Below, in pieces: positions 29,215 to 40,974 of a stretch of 64,000 bases of DNA. Within the stretch, counting starts at the first letter, position 1. Each line of letters opens with the position of its first letter. The notes beneath the pieces are model-generated. The model was given only the letters and a program-made list of their open reading frames with translations. It was not told where the DNA came from and ran no database searches. The stretch is from contig NC_134025.1 in the NCBI RefSeq assembly GCF_964204645.1, forward strand, positions 16,708,001-16,772,000, given 5' to 3'. The DNA comes from Tubulanus polymorphus (lineage: Eukaryota; Nemertea; Palaeonemertea; Tubulaniformes; Tubulanidae). The translations under genes and the position numbers were made by a program.

Positions 29215-29925
29215 CTTGAAGAATCTGGTGAATCCGAAAATGAAAATACTGATGAATCCGAAAATACTGATCTGAGTCCAAAAAGAAAACGAAGCAGAAA
29301 AAAAACACGAAGATGTATCATCATGGAAGAAAAATGTCCGTAAAAGAATTTATTGGAATGTTCCCAAGTACGAGTCACACTACACAAAGGCCCAACAGGC
29401 GGATAGAAAAAATACCTTGCACCAGTCTTGAAATTAAATAATTGAGACAATTAAGAGGATTTGTGTACATCTGTAGCTGATGAGCCAGTTTCAGATTAGA
29501 AATTCCGTGATATATTTCACATGTCATTCCAAAGTCCCCTCAAAGACACATGTAAACGATGCGACTTACTTACTATGTACATCCAAGAGGTCGAGCAAAC
29601 CGGGGATATGGTAAAACTCCGTGAAAAACAAACACAGAAGGAAATGCATCTTCGCAAAGCTGAGTCAGCTCAAAATGTAACAAAAATAACTGTCAAAAGG
29701 CAAAAAATGAAGAGTTAACAACCTTCTGTTACCATCTGCAGAAAACTCTACCTACACCTGTGTTAACTACAGGAATTGTATACTACAAGCTGCAACTATG
29801 GATGTATAATCTTGGCATACACGATGCTGCTACTGCAAATGGATGTATGTATATGTGGGACGAAAGCCATGGATCAAAGGGTCCTAAAGAAATAGCGTCA
29901 TGCTTAAGAAAACTATATATCTGAC
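29215..29925 (+). pseudogene. Fragment of an unnamed transposon-associated protein family
   Basis: Starts with an acidic stretch and a basic run (SPKRKRSRKKTRR), then VSSWKKNVRKRI. After breaks come SPLKDTCKRCDLLTMYIQEV, KQTQKEMHLRKAES and, in another frame, CHLQKTLPTPVLTTGIVYYK, LWMYNLGIHDAAT and CMYMWDESHGSKGPKEIASC. A CxxC region with HLRKA, followed by LPTP...YYK(R)QLW and MWDE, is a combination I associate with proteins repeated many times in cnidarian and arthropod genomes. I cannot name the family. Several stops show that it is dead. The sequence after 29925 (to about 30600) is AT-rich with no supported gene. Confidence 0.5.
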
Positions 29926-30621
29926 AAGCCGGACTGGTCTAACCCACTGGCATAATGGTACATCCCAATATCTGATGGGCCAAAGTGGGACATCCCAATT
30001 AGGTTATTTTTGGAAGGTCAAGGGCATGTCTAGGGGTCATCTAAGGTTAACAGGAACTTTGTGACAGAAAACCCAAATGGTACTCTCTATCATCAAATAA
30101 CGTTTTTTCACACATGACCAATCAAATAATGAGAATTTTTTAACTTTGGATGCATTTTTCTCAAAAACATGAAAAAAGGGATGAACCGGTCTGGTTCTTG
30201 ACGGCTCATTTTGCATAGATAAATCAACAAACACATAATACTTTTCAAAATCTGTGTTTAGTAAAATTTCTTTCAATAAAATAAATATTTATTTGACTTA
30301 TTTTTGAGCGAGCCTATTTTAATGGTAGCAGATCGATAATCATTCGTACGCTTAATACACTACGCTCAACGCTATTTTTGGCACGCTCAAACGCAATTTC
30401 AGTAGCCTGTGATTTCACTACTAATGGGCGAATTGAACGTTTTAAGCAAAAATATATTTCGTAATTTGGTTTTTCTTTATGGTGCGCAAAGTTGAAAGGC
30501 GTGGGTTTCATATTTTTTGAGAAATTTACCAAATTTACCAATTTACTTGAGCAAGTTTTTTATGCAGCATCTTTAACGGTCCAAAATTACACATGTGAAA
30601 AGTCAATGCTATTTGTATCGG

Positions 30622-30800
30622 AGGGTACTTCTTAAGTACGAAACTACGAAATTAAGAAATATGCAACGAAATTACGAAATATGAAACGAAATTACGAAAT
30701 GCTAAAGTACGAAACGAAATACTATACGAAATGCTTAACCACGAAACGAAATGGTCATTTTTTCGCGGGTCCTGCTAAAGTATAAAATGTAATACGAAAC
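30622..30800. repeat. Inverted-repeat arm rich in ACGAAATTACGAAAT, left
   Basis: Many short units of (A)CGAAA(TTA)CGAAAT, with GGGTCCTGCTAAAGTA near 30768. The complement lies at 31910-32030, so 30622-32030 is an inverted-repeat-flanked block of about 1.4 kb. Confidence 0.75.
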
Positions 30801-31017
30801 GAAAATTTTGTAATTTTTTGCGCTATAGCAGCGGATTCTAGGAGCTGGCTTAAACATGCGCACCCGGTCTAGTGTGGCAGGGTTCCGTGTCGCGACTGAG
30901 TTTAGCGATGCCATCAGTGAGAACGATCTGCGCATGCTCATATACAACTGGAAGGTAGCGATTAATAAATTACGGGTTAGAGAACGAAGTGTGCCTTAAA
31001 ATATATCCTGCAGTGTT

Positions 31018-31105
31018 TAGGCTAAAAAATTGATACCTCGTTTCTCCTCTGCTGAGGAGCTTAAAAGTTGACCCGACCGGCTGCTAATCTACCCTGTACA
31101 TTGAT
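31018..31105. mobile_element. Partial copy of the 28201 MITE
   Basis: GGCTAAAAAATTGATACCTC, then GTTTCTCC and AAGTTGACCCGACCGGC. It matches the right half of 28201-28396 in reverse orientation. The other end is missing. Confidence 0.7.
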
Positions 31106-31227
31106 TTTTTCTGAGCTAAATGATCGATACTAGACAGGTTCAGGTATGTCGGCCCGTGTCCAAGAACGGGATAATCCTATCGCGGTTACGAGCTCGGTGT
31201 CGCGTGAAGCGCTTGCCTTTCCTTTCT

Positions 31228-31700
31228 GCTACAGTCAACCCCGCATAAGTCGTCATCGAATTAGTCGTATCATCACATCTCTCGTATAATTATTTTCGTC
31301 CCGATTTTTTTCTTGTTTAAACCTTATAAAATAATGCTTATAACTTGTACTTTATAAGTCGTATTTTCACGTAAGTCGTATCAATTATTAATTCCAAATC
31401 TTCTGATTTCATTCAAAATACCTCGCGTAAGTCGTAGCCCGATATGCCGGCAACAGATAAATCAAAAATACGCTACAATATTGACTGTGTAAGTGTTTAG
31501 ACTGTTACAATGTAACTTTCTTGTGGTAGGGCACGATATATAGGACCTGCACGGTCAGCTCGGGATACGACTGGGCCGGGGACTAACCACGCTGGAACTT
31601 GAGAATCGTATATATCGTATTTTCACGGGTTATTCGCGGAATTCGTATAAAACCACGACTTACAGATAACTCGTAAAAATATGACGTATAAAGTACGTAC
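31228..31700. mobile_element. Possible pogo/Tigger-like MITE remnant
   Basis: CAGTCAACCCCGCATAAGTC resembles the start of pogo-group ends. AAGTCGTA and ATTCGTATA words recur through 31240-31690. No matching right end was found. Confidence 0.3.
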
Positions 31701-31909
31701 GCTTTACTTCCGGGTATTTTTAATTATTTGTTATTGAGAACATCCTACAAGTTTCTACTAATTGTAGACGTTCTTAAAACTCTCCAGTTTAAGAAAATAA
31801 ATTCTTGAATATGGTACTTTCAAAATATCATTTACATGCACCGCCGAGATTTTTACAGTCCCGTAGCGTTATAACGAGCTTTGACCATAGTATGGGCATG
31901 TGTTTGAAA

Positions 31910-32030
31910 TGTGACCATTTCGTTTCGTATTTCGGTTCGTATTTTAGCACTACTGGCAAAAAAATTTCCATTTCGTAATTTCGCTCCATATTTCGTAATT
32001 TCGTAGTTTCGTACTTTAGCAGGACCCTGT
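31910..32030. repeat. Inverted-repeat arm rich in ATTTCGTAATTTCGT, right
   Basis: Complement of the 30622-30800 arm, ending CGTACTTTAGCAGGACCC. Confidence 0.75.
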
Positions 32031-34069
32031 ATCGGAAGAACTTTATATCGCCAAGATCCGACGCTTTGCTTGGTAGTTATGGTCTTTCAAAGACGAAACC
32101 CCTCAAAATCTTGGTTATATAAAATTTGTGTTGACCCGGTATTTACTTCCATCATGACGTCATAACATTGAATAAGATGGAGCAGCTGGTGCGCGTTATT
32201 TCACAAACAAAATGGTGGCACAATTGATGAATAGGTTGATATTCATAATTTCCAACGCGAATACTAATACTCAAGGCGTACGATACAACGATTTATTGTG
32301 TGCTATGTGTTCACTGATTCATTTAGTTTTGATATCCCGTGCGTTCGGTAACGTTGGATCAAGATATCTGATGAAAATGTGGTTTCAAAATGCGGAATTT
32401 TACTTCCGTGTTCGCCACACGGCTGATTTACTGATAGCATCGAATTTTTAGAGATGAGTCTTATATAAACATGACTGAAAATACTTGTTTTATCGTAATT
32501 AATTGAAGTCATTTTATTGACGTTCGCATAAGCGATCCGTTTTGGGGCCTGATTAATTGTATTAGTTTGTTTACTGCGGCAAAGTGATGAAACCCAGTCT
32601 CTCACCAAGTTTGTACCGTATCTTAACAGGTCACTAGTTTTAGTTGTTTTACGTCATTCAAGGGATGTATTAAGATTATGAACATTCGTTCAGACAAAAG
32701 GCCCATAATCAATTTTTCGACGATTTCATTCTAGTTTCAGTTATCATTAAAAGTTCACACTGACCAAAATTCCTTTTTACATATTTTTGTGTTGTTTAAT
32801 GTTCATGAAATGAATTTTTGCATCCCGGTAGCTTACGTGACAGATTTTTTTACTTCACACCAGTCTGGCAAGCCACTGGACCATTGGTCCTTTATTATGT
32901 ATTCAAGATTGAATTTGAATTTATCTTAAAACCAGAGCAGAAAGCATTCGGCAATTTAGAAAATCCTAGACTCATAATCAAATTCCGTGAAGTCAGTTAA
33001 GGTCTTTTGCTCGAATCAAGTTGAGGGCTCAGGTGCCTATAATTCAATTCCTCAATGTCCCTGTATACCGAGTACGATGTAGTTTACACACTGAAAAACA
33101 TTGGGCTGTGTAAGTGATTTAAGTGAGCAATATAATGAGCGCCCTGCCCCGCTGCAACTGAGACATAAACAAATTAGACTGCTAATAAGATGAAAACCCA
33201 CAGTCTACAGATTAAAAGAATTTAAAAATAAATTACCTTGAAAGCTAGAGGTTGTTTGGGGTAAGGGCATTGCTTGAAAAATGTTTTTAATTCGTGACTT
33301 CAAAGTTCTATCTTGTATTTCATCTTTCTCAAAGAATTATTTTGTAGTCAAATAAGACCAAAAATATACATTTCGTAGGGTACAGGTAGGCGCGGCAGGG
33401 AAACTATTTTATATTTTCAAAGAAATATATTTCACAATATGAAAAAATATTCAAATAAAATTCATATTATGTCACATATCAGAGGGTGGCTTAATATTTA
33501 GTCTTGGAAACCTCTTCCAATGTATGGCCGCGGAATCTAAACCGGCGCAGTAAGAAAACGGCGTATCAGATCGTTCTAAATCCTGGAATTTACTACTACA
33601 ATATTCAGACCTCGACCTATACTTGTAGTTTGCTGCTTAATATTTTCAGGTCACAAGAAATTACAATTTATTATAAATTATGTCAAACAGAAAACATAGC
33701 GCTCATCTTCTGCTGATGAAATGTCAGACGCGCCAGCAAGCAGCGTTACAGTATCACTATAGTAGTGTATACTGTACGAGCGTGTGTTTGTGTGTGCAAC
33801 AGTCTAATCTAATGATTTCCGCGCGAACGTGGAGGCCTTGTGTAGTGAACGTTCGCTTACACTTCAATGTCAATCAAAACAATCACCGGGTATTAAAATG
33901 AAACAATACCTATGGCGGATAATAATTACATTCTCATCAGCAATGAGCATTTGAAATTTGCACGTATACGGCACCTAGTCCAATGAAACGTTCGCCATTC
34001 TATGGCTTTCCCATAATTGTTTTTTTAGCGCCGGAATTCCCCGTATATCCAAAAAACAGCCAATCGCAT
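32031..34069. other. No supported gene
   Basis: Several ORFs of 60-100 codons on both strands, none with a recognisable motif or codon pattern. Includes a short TG-rich run near 33782. Confidence 0.5.
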
Positions 34070-34335
34070 TCGCTCTTAGAGACAACGCCCCCCAATCGAG
34101 GTCATGGCAATTTTATACGCGAGAGCTAAGAATTTTCCCGCCAAAAACAGTTTATCGTAGAATTTTAACAAAGTTGACCATGTACATCGACGGAGGTTCG
34201 TCATGTCTTCAAGCGCATCGATTATACGTCGTTTAACCCGAGAACCAATGAAACAAATGCTCACATAAAAAACGTACCGCGATTTTACAAGAAATTGGCT
34301 CAATGCCAACTTCATATCGCTATCAAAGGTAAACC
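34070..34335 (+). pseudogene. Exon-like segment with splice donor, copy 1 (possible retroelement 5' exon)
   Basis: Coding-like sequence IDYTSFNPRTNETNAH, then RFYKKLAQCQLHIA, ends at AAAG|GTAAAC, a donor-like site. A second copy at 59765-60025 keeps the same frame and the same donor. It could be the N-terminal exon of a Penelope-like element, because a PLE-type end follows at 34340-34440. This is inferred from position only. Confidence 0.35.
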
Positions 34336-34382
34336 AACAAGAATTTATTTATTCGAACAATCTAAAATATATAGAATACACG

Positions 34383-34420
34383 ACGTTTCGATCTCACCCT
34401 AGAGATCATCGTCATTCTTG
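34383..34420 (-). ncRNA. Hammerhead-like motif, second example
   Basis: On the minus strand: TGACGAT, a 6-bp stem GATCTC/GAGATC with 6-nt loop TAGGGT, then CGAAACGT. The geometry and loop (TAGG(G/A)T) match the PLE1 motif at 8539-8565, while the stem sequence differs. Confidence 0.4.
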
Positions 34421-34575
34421 TTTTCAAATTCTTTTAATCTGTAGATATTGGGCTTTTATCTTATCATCCGTTCATCACGTTTCAGTGTGGTTATCGTTCT
34501 ATTAAGTTAGATCGCATAGCTTCGATGCTTTGACAAACTGACTCCTAAGCAAGATGACCTTCCAAATCAAATGTA

Positions 34576-34615
34576 AAATATAGCTGCAAAGCAGCGATGA
34601 CGGGTTTTCTGTAAA
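34576..34615 (+). repeat. Short dispersed repeat with GCTGCAAAGCAGC hairpin, copy 2
   Basis: AAATATAGCTGCAAAGCAGC, then GATGACGGGTTTTCTG. The same word as at 7893, in opposite orientation. Confidence 0.7.
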
Positions 34616-35184
34616 GCCATTCAGAATGATGGGAATTGTAGTAAATTGAAATATCGATACATAGAATAAAATGCATTGACAGATTCGAACCTAATATGCA
34701 ACCACTGTGTAAACGTCAAATATGATTCAGCTTTGAAACCGAACATACGTGGACGTACAATTACAAATATTAATATATTTGACCAGGCACTTATTTTGGC
34801 ATTCAAACATCATGATACGGTATTATCGCCATCCTTAAAAATGGATCTGTCCTATTAAGAACTCATCTTAAGCACCTGCTGAGCCGATAGATTGAGTGAA
34901 TTCACAGATAAGAACGTATTATGATTTAGAATAGATTTAAGAAGTTAATGTTTTTATTGAAATATTTGAATAAATACATATATTGTAGTGTAGATTCAAT
35001 CAATAAATTATGAATTGATTTTGTCTGGGTTTCCGGCTGATGTTGATTTTGGCTTTTATGGATTACAAATTCTACAGTGATAAACAATTGATACCTGCAA
35101 CATGTGTGTAAATCAAACCTATTCCACTAGTTGCGTGTGTTTCCTAATAAACGGGAGAGTCACTCGATCTGAGTTATTAGAACT

Positions 35185-35726
35185 AGGGGTGCAGGGACAC
35201 CATGCCCACTTGGGAAGTGGTTCCAAATGCTCAACAATCTAACAATTCAGGTATCAAAGGTATAAAACATCCCTTTTCAAAGAATACCCATCACAAATTG
35301 CAATGAGAAATGGCAAACTCAGAATTCGGGCCAAAATTGACATTTTTGACAAAATTGGCACTAAAAAAGGTCATAGGTCGGCCATCTTGATTCCGTATCC
35401 CAATTTTTGTTATGCTGATGGGCCCAGGGGCATTCACATATATCCGAAAGATCAAGGTAATTGATCAAAGCATCTTCAAAATTTCCCTCAAAAAGTTCAA
35501 AAATGTGTAAAAAGTGTTGATTTTGGCGAACAACAATGGCTGCCAGTCGGCCATCTTGATTCTGACAGGGCCAGTTTTTGAGCTGAAATGTGTCTAGGGT
35601 AGATACATGTGAAACCCAAATATCAAGACATTACATTGAAGCGTCTTCAAAACTTCCTAAAAACTGATGACGGACGAAAAGTGAACGCAATAGCCCGCTG
35701 GGACTAAAGTCCCAAGTGGGCTAAAA
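35185..35726 (-). repeat. Family 1 repeat, complete short copy without monomers
   Basis: Begins CTAGGGGTGCAGGGACACCA at 35188, the complement of the 7195-7246 end. It passes through the GGCCATCTTGATTC blocks and ends with AGCCCGCTGGGACTAAAGTC, then CCAAGTGGGCTAAAAAT, a hairpin-forming terminus also present at 62450. Both ends are present while the CCAGGGGGCG monomers are absent. Confidence 0.85.
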
Positions 35727-36849
35727 ATAATGTTCATTTAGTCATAGAAATTCATTGCCTTTTTGGAGTTTCTGTAATAATATTTGTTCTGCCCTAATTT
35801 TTATTACTGTATGAACCAATGATATGCTTTGTAAATATGATGTAATAAAATAAATTTGAATTAAATTTGAACATGAGAATCAAGCATAACTTGTGTTTTT
35901 TCAACATGCCTTACTTGTCTTTTGTTAACAGTTCCAGAATTTCAATTACAATCAAATCCAAATTGGCTAAAAAGTACATAGGACTAAATGAAATGAACGG
36001 TTAGTCACTGCAAACCTATTCCAGTGTTATGTCGATCGTGTTGAATCACTTTCCTTGAGTTGAAAGAATCAGATCTTCTATGGTACAACATCGGTCGAAG
36101 AGAGATATCTTGGTGTTGACTGTCCTTGACCATCTAACTTCAAGCGTTTGACATTGGAATCAGCATCATACCCATTTGAACTGCAAAATATTCATACAAC
36201 ATGAAAACCTACAGTACATGTATACAGTATTAATCAAACTTTCACCGATGTTGGATATTTGAATGAACATTAGGTTTATTTCAGTACTCTAAAGCAGGAA
36301 ATAATAAGCCCAATCAATAGGCCCTATTCCCATTGGAACAATTATATAATGCGTACAGCTGTACCGTACACTTATCAGTCAAGAATGGAGAAATCGGTAT
36401 ACCAAACCTACGAACAGCAAAATGTACAGGCCTACAATGATTTCTGGTAATACAAGCCGTGACCACATGAACGTTTTGGTTTGACTATTAATGTCAGCAG
36501 GTCAAAGAAGGCCTGGCCAAACTTAATCACATGGCTCAAATCAATAAGCCTTTCTGCGTGTGAATATTTCACTGTATTGTTTTAAAAATAGGCCTATCGA
36601 GTGAATTAGTACATAGACTGAATTAGACTTTAGGCTAGTCCTGACCAAATCCTATCCATATTATAATGGCACCAGTTATAGTAACATCACTGTAGGGCCG
36701 ACGAGAGGGAAAAAGTTGAGTTTGTAGTACATAGGCATGGTAGGCTTGTCGTACTCACTTAATACTTAAAACGCTGTTGTTACCTGTACGTGACTGTACG
36801 GTGATTTCTACAGGTTAGCCATATGTGAGTACGTTGACGCTCAGACTTG
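35727..36849. other. No supported gene
   Basis: AT-rich sequence without recognisable coding, except a possible degenerate end region near 35990-36200. Confidence 0.5.
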
Positions 36850-36930
36850 CAATATTGGGATTCGAAACCAAACGAAAAAAAAATCCAGTAGTAGTCCAGT
36901 GATTTACCCACTGTGCCACAGAACGTAACT
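36850..36930 (-). repeat. tRNA-derived SINE-like promoter remnant
   Basis: On the minus strand a perfect A-box TGGCACAGTGGG (36907-36918) is followed about 45 nt later by a B-box-like GGTTTCGAATCCC (about 36857-36869, one extra T). No tRNA cloverleaf can be drawn, so a tRNA pseudogene or SINE head is more likely. Confidence 0.45.
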
Positions 36931-37022
36931 GGTGGGTGGATGAAATTTGATTTACAAATAGCCTAGCCTAGCCTCACCTAACCCAAACTCTATTCTTTTA
37001 CGCATGCGCGTTTGCAGATTAT

Positions 37023-37362
37023 AGGAACTCACGTACAGCGTTTTTAGGGAACTCACGTACGGTTAACCTGTGGATATCAACGTACAGTCACGTACGCGTT
37101 ACAATTTCGTACTTAAAATGGTATTGGCTACTAGGAACTCACGTACGGCGTAAGTAGGGAACTCACGTACAGTTAACCTGTGGATATCACCGTACAGTCA
37201 CGTACGCGTTACAATTTCGTACTTAAAATGGTATTGGCTACTAGGAACTCACGTATGGCATTATAGACTTAGTAGGGACCTCACGTACGCGGTTAACCTG
37301 TGGAGATCACCGTACAGTCACGTGCGGTTAACAACTACGTACTTAAAATGGTATTGGCTTCT
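37023..37362. repeat. Three 110-bp tandem units rich in CACGTAC
   Basis: Units start at 37023, 37133 and 37243 (AGGAACTCACGTA). They share GTTAACCTGTGGA, TCACCGTACAGTCACGT and ACTTAAAATGGTATTGGCT. Each unit has five or six ACGTAC/CACGTA words. Units 1 and 2 are almost identical; unit 3 is more diverged. Confidence 0.9.
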
Positions 37363-37648
37363 ATATCATAGGCCTATAGACAAATAAATACCGGTAGGCT
37401 TTCTTATAATCTTAGCTTCCACACTTCACAACCGGCCCAACTGACCAACCAGTATATTCATTCCCAGTACGCACCAACCGGCACAGGCCTAACACTGTTT
37501 GTCAACTGTGTGTACCGTTGTAGGCTATCGATAATCACCTGATACTTTTCTGTCGTTTGTTTTTTCTCTGAGACGAAGACGAACGTAATTCTAGTAGCCT
37601 TCCGCGACTCAACAACCTTGATTTAAACTTGATCAATTCAAAGTCTGT

Positions 37649-37921
37649 TTATTGACGCTTTTGGTTACATGAACTGATCAGCAATATACTTAAATAAAAT
37701 AACTGGAATAACAAGAAATCAAAAATATTAAAGAGGTAACAAACAAATGCCCATAAACCTGTCAGACACGCGAACGCCGGACTCGTAAACTCTTGGACTC
37801 GGACACGCTGAGCAATAAATTCATAAAATTGATTTTGAAATTGATTGTGGAGAAGAGAGGGAATTATTCGATAGCTCTTCCTCGAAAAGAAGAGAGAAAT
37901 ATCAGTAAGAAAACACAACAT
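37649..37921 (-). CDS. Hypothetical 90-codon ORF with hydrophobic C-terminal segment
   Basis: Starts at ATG (MLCFLTDISLFFSRKSYRII). It ends in a hydrophobic run (WAFVCYLFNIFDFLLFQLFY) that could span a membrane. It has no homology that I recognise and no neighbours that support a gene. It may be chance in AT-rich DNA. Confidence 0.15.
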   Translation of the reverse strand: MLCFLTDISLFFSRKSYRIIPSLLHNQFQNQFYEFIAQRVRVQEFTSPAFACLTGLWAFVCYLFNIFDFLLFQLFYLSILLISSCNQKRQ

Positions 37922-38135
37922 GGCTACTAATTGAACGGAGCCAAATTTCCGATGGTTACGGCTCGACAGTGCCTTTATAACGTGGATTTATCAAAATTCC
38001 CATGCAGTATCTGGAGATTGAAGTGAGCTGAAGGACATCATACGGATTGTATCGGCGACAGCGGTAAGGTAAGGAAGCCTTTACACTTTAAACTAAAACT
38101 ATGTGGAAAAGGGAAAAAAAAAATAATAATAATCA

Positions 38136-38215
38136 TGCGAATTTCAATAGGGTTTTCTGTGAAAAAACAGAAAACCCTAAATATAGCTGTAAAGCAGCAA
38201 TAACGGGTTTTCTGA
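38136..38215. repeat. Nested hairpins with the short dispersed repeat, copy 3
   Basis: AGGGTTTTCTG and CAGAAAACCCT form an 11-bp hairpin near 38149-38178. The second arm starts a further inverted pair, CAGAAAACCC ... GGGTTTTCTG, that encloses AAATATAGCTGTAAAGCAGC. This is the only copy of the short repeat flanked by both arms. Confidence 0.7.
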
Positions 38216-38670
38216 CATTTTACATCCATGTGACCTGAAGTGATTCATTGTTTGGGATTCCATCAGTTATAAATTTATAATAATATTGATAATAATGCTT
38301 TTTTGGCGATCTACAACTTGACATATGTATGTACTCAAATATTTCAATAAAACAGATGTCTTTTATCGAATTAACAGATATATTCTTGTCTCTGTTTAAC
38401 GTCAACTCATCAAAATAAGATTGAGTTCTTGATCTTATTTAATATCAAACTTTTCCATATTATCATAGAATATGCTAGAATATCAAACGCGAGAAAGATA
38501 TTAGAGGAAAACCCTCAAATTATCAAGCAAATAGTGTAAGAAAAATATCAAACTTACCTCACGATGCGACCACAACCACGCTCATCACTGCATGTGTGTA
38601 CACACGCAGGCTTATGGCGAAATGCGGGTTACAAATTCAACCAGAGAAATATATCATACCCGGTATCGTA

Positions 38671-38673
<3 letters not shown>

Positions 38674-38758
<85 letters not shown>
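38674..38758. repeat. (AT)n microsatellite, about 42 units
   Basis: Uninterrupted AT dinucleotides. Length may be uncertain in an assembly. Confidence 0.97.
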
Positions 38759-38760
<2 letters not shown>

Positions 38761-39317
38761 TAATGTAAAAAATATGACAAATAATATTGTATAAAAGTTG
38801 GAGTAGTAAACTTATAGTATAAACTTATATAACTATGGCACTTTTACCTCTGGCATTTTTACCTATGGTCTTATTTCTGGCATTATTACCTGGATTCTAA
38901 AGGACCACATTGCCATTTTTTTTGTTCTTTCTTAAACTCAGGTGCATAGTGTCTTCAGTCGTTCCATAGATATAATTGCAAATATATCTCGATAGAGCCT
39001 GCTCATCAACATTCGGATTGGACATATTTATTGAACATGTTTGACAATCCTGTTAATCTGTTTTATGATCACTATTACAAATGAAATAAAATTGTATGTC
39101 TTCTTAAAGTTTTCGATACGCTTTTATCTATGGTCTTAATATTAAGTTTTGTATGTTTGTACCCTAAACCTTTTCTACAGCGGAAATCAAGTTGGCCAAC
39201 TTGTCTCCAGTTCGGCAAAATCAGCACTTTTGCAGAGGTTTTGATCGTTTATTTACTGATTTTAAGTTTAATTTCATCCAAATCTAAGTTCATTTCAACC
39301 AACTAGCCAGAAAACTC

Positions 39318-39355
39318 ATCATCGCTGCTTTGCAGCTATATTTTTCATTAATTTT
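39318..39355 (-). repeat. Short dispersed repeat, copy 4
   Basis: CAGAAAACTCATCATCGCTG, then CTTTGCAGCTATATTT. Slightly diverged at one end. Confidence 0.65.
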
Positions 39356-40974
39356 TGATGTTTTAACAGTTCGCGGCATAATTAATTGAATAAAGTCAAA
39401 TCTGTTCATCACAACTCGTGCAGGTTCATTCTGCGCGAAATAACAACTTGCGCAAGACGTCACTATGCAATCGCGTTACTACTCGCAGATAGATGGATCC
39501 AATTTATAGCTCTCTTGTTTTACCTTCGTTTTTAACTGTGCAAAAAGGCCACAAAAAAAATTGTTTTTTAACAGTTTCTTTAATTTTTCAAAAAACTTGC
39601 GGATGTGATGTACTCTCGTACTCTGGGCTAAAACCCTGATTTTTTAATTACTACTGTTGTTATATTTTCATACTGTTATGTATCGTTTTGTAATCACATA
39701 TGTTTGGATCAACCTATTAGGCAAAATAAAGTATAAATATAAGTTGAACATCGTGTAAAGTAAATAGATTTTATTGGGACAAACTTGTACGACTAATGGG
39801 ACGTTGACTGTACGGAATAAGCACTTACATGGTTTAACCAGGGTCGGATTGATCGAGGTTGTCTTAAGTAGCAAGATCAAATCTAGTTACTATTTGTCTT
39901 AAAGTTTAATGATTTTACTACGGGATAACTAAGGAGTCTGGAATAGGTCTCTGAGCCGAGTGTTCTTCACGATACACAGAAAACAAAAAGCGCAAGATTA
40001 AAGTATTTACTTTCGTAAGTGACTATTGGTTACTCAAGGAAACATACAACTAAGGATTACATATTACAACTAAAGATTACAGATTCAGAAACTAAATCAT
40101 GATTTATGACTAAATCATTAAATTCCTAATCATAATAATACCCTTATAATAGTGGTCTAATCAAGATTCATATCATAGTCACTTGTCTATGGAAACCAAC
40201 CAAGAATAATATTGCTAAAAATTTTAACGCATATACATAGAATATTCATATACAACCTGCATCAATTGGCAATTCCAAATTTTATGAATAGTTTAAAATG
40301 ATAAAATAGAAACACAAACGCTATAACACATAATTGAAAAACAGTCTAACATAACTTGCACTTAACTGCAAAGATAAACAACTCAAAATGTTCCAAACGC
40401 TGAATGAAAGAATATGCGTGTCCATCAAAAATTCAACTGATTTTCACCCTCGGTCAATGCACAGTTTTCAGCAGCTTTCGTAAATATTTCAAAAATTTTT
40501 AAGAGACTAAAATATTTTCATTGCCATTTATATCTTATAGTAGAATTATTTCACTAGTAAATATGTTTTGATGGAAATATTTTCTTTCACAGCCGAAATT
40601 ATTTTTGTCAAGAAATTTATGGCACTGATTATCTATCAACCATAACAAACAGTGTGTGCATTACACTTACAACTGTGCGTTTTACAACTGTGCGTTGTAA
40701 GACCTAGGCATGTATCATCCTCAGTACAATGCGCAGAATATGGTCTATATCGAGTACAAATGAATTAAAAAAGAACTGCACTTATTTATCACTTCCATTC
40801 ACAGAATTATAATTCAAAGCAATTATATTTTCTTGCGCAGTAAAATATATATTAATGAGTCAACTACTTCCATAAAGGGCTGGTCATCTAGTAGGCACTG
40901 GCATGCAAGTTTCCCAGTACGCTCTGTCCTCTTACTAGAAATACTCAAAAATTTTAGAACCTTTATGCTTTATC
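39356..40974. other. No supported gene
   Basis: AT-rich sequence with no coding pattern that I can support on either strand. Confidence 0.5.
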
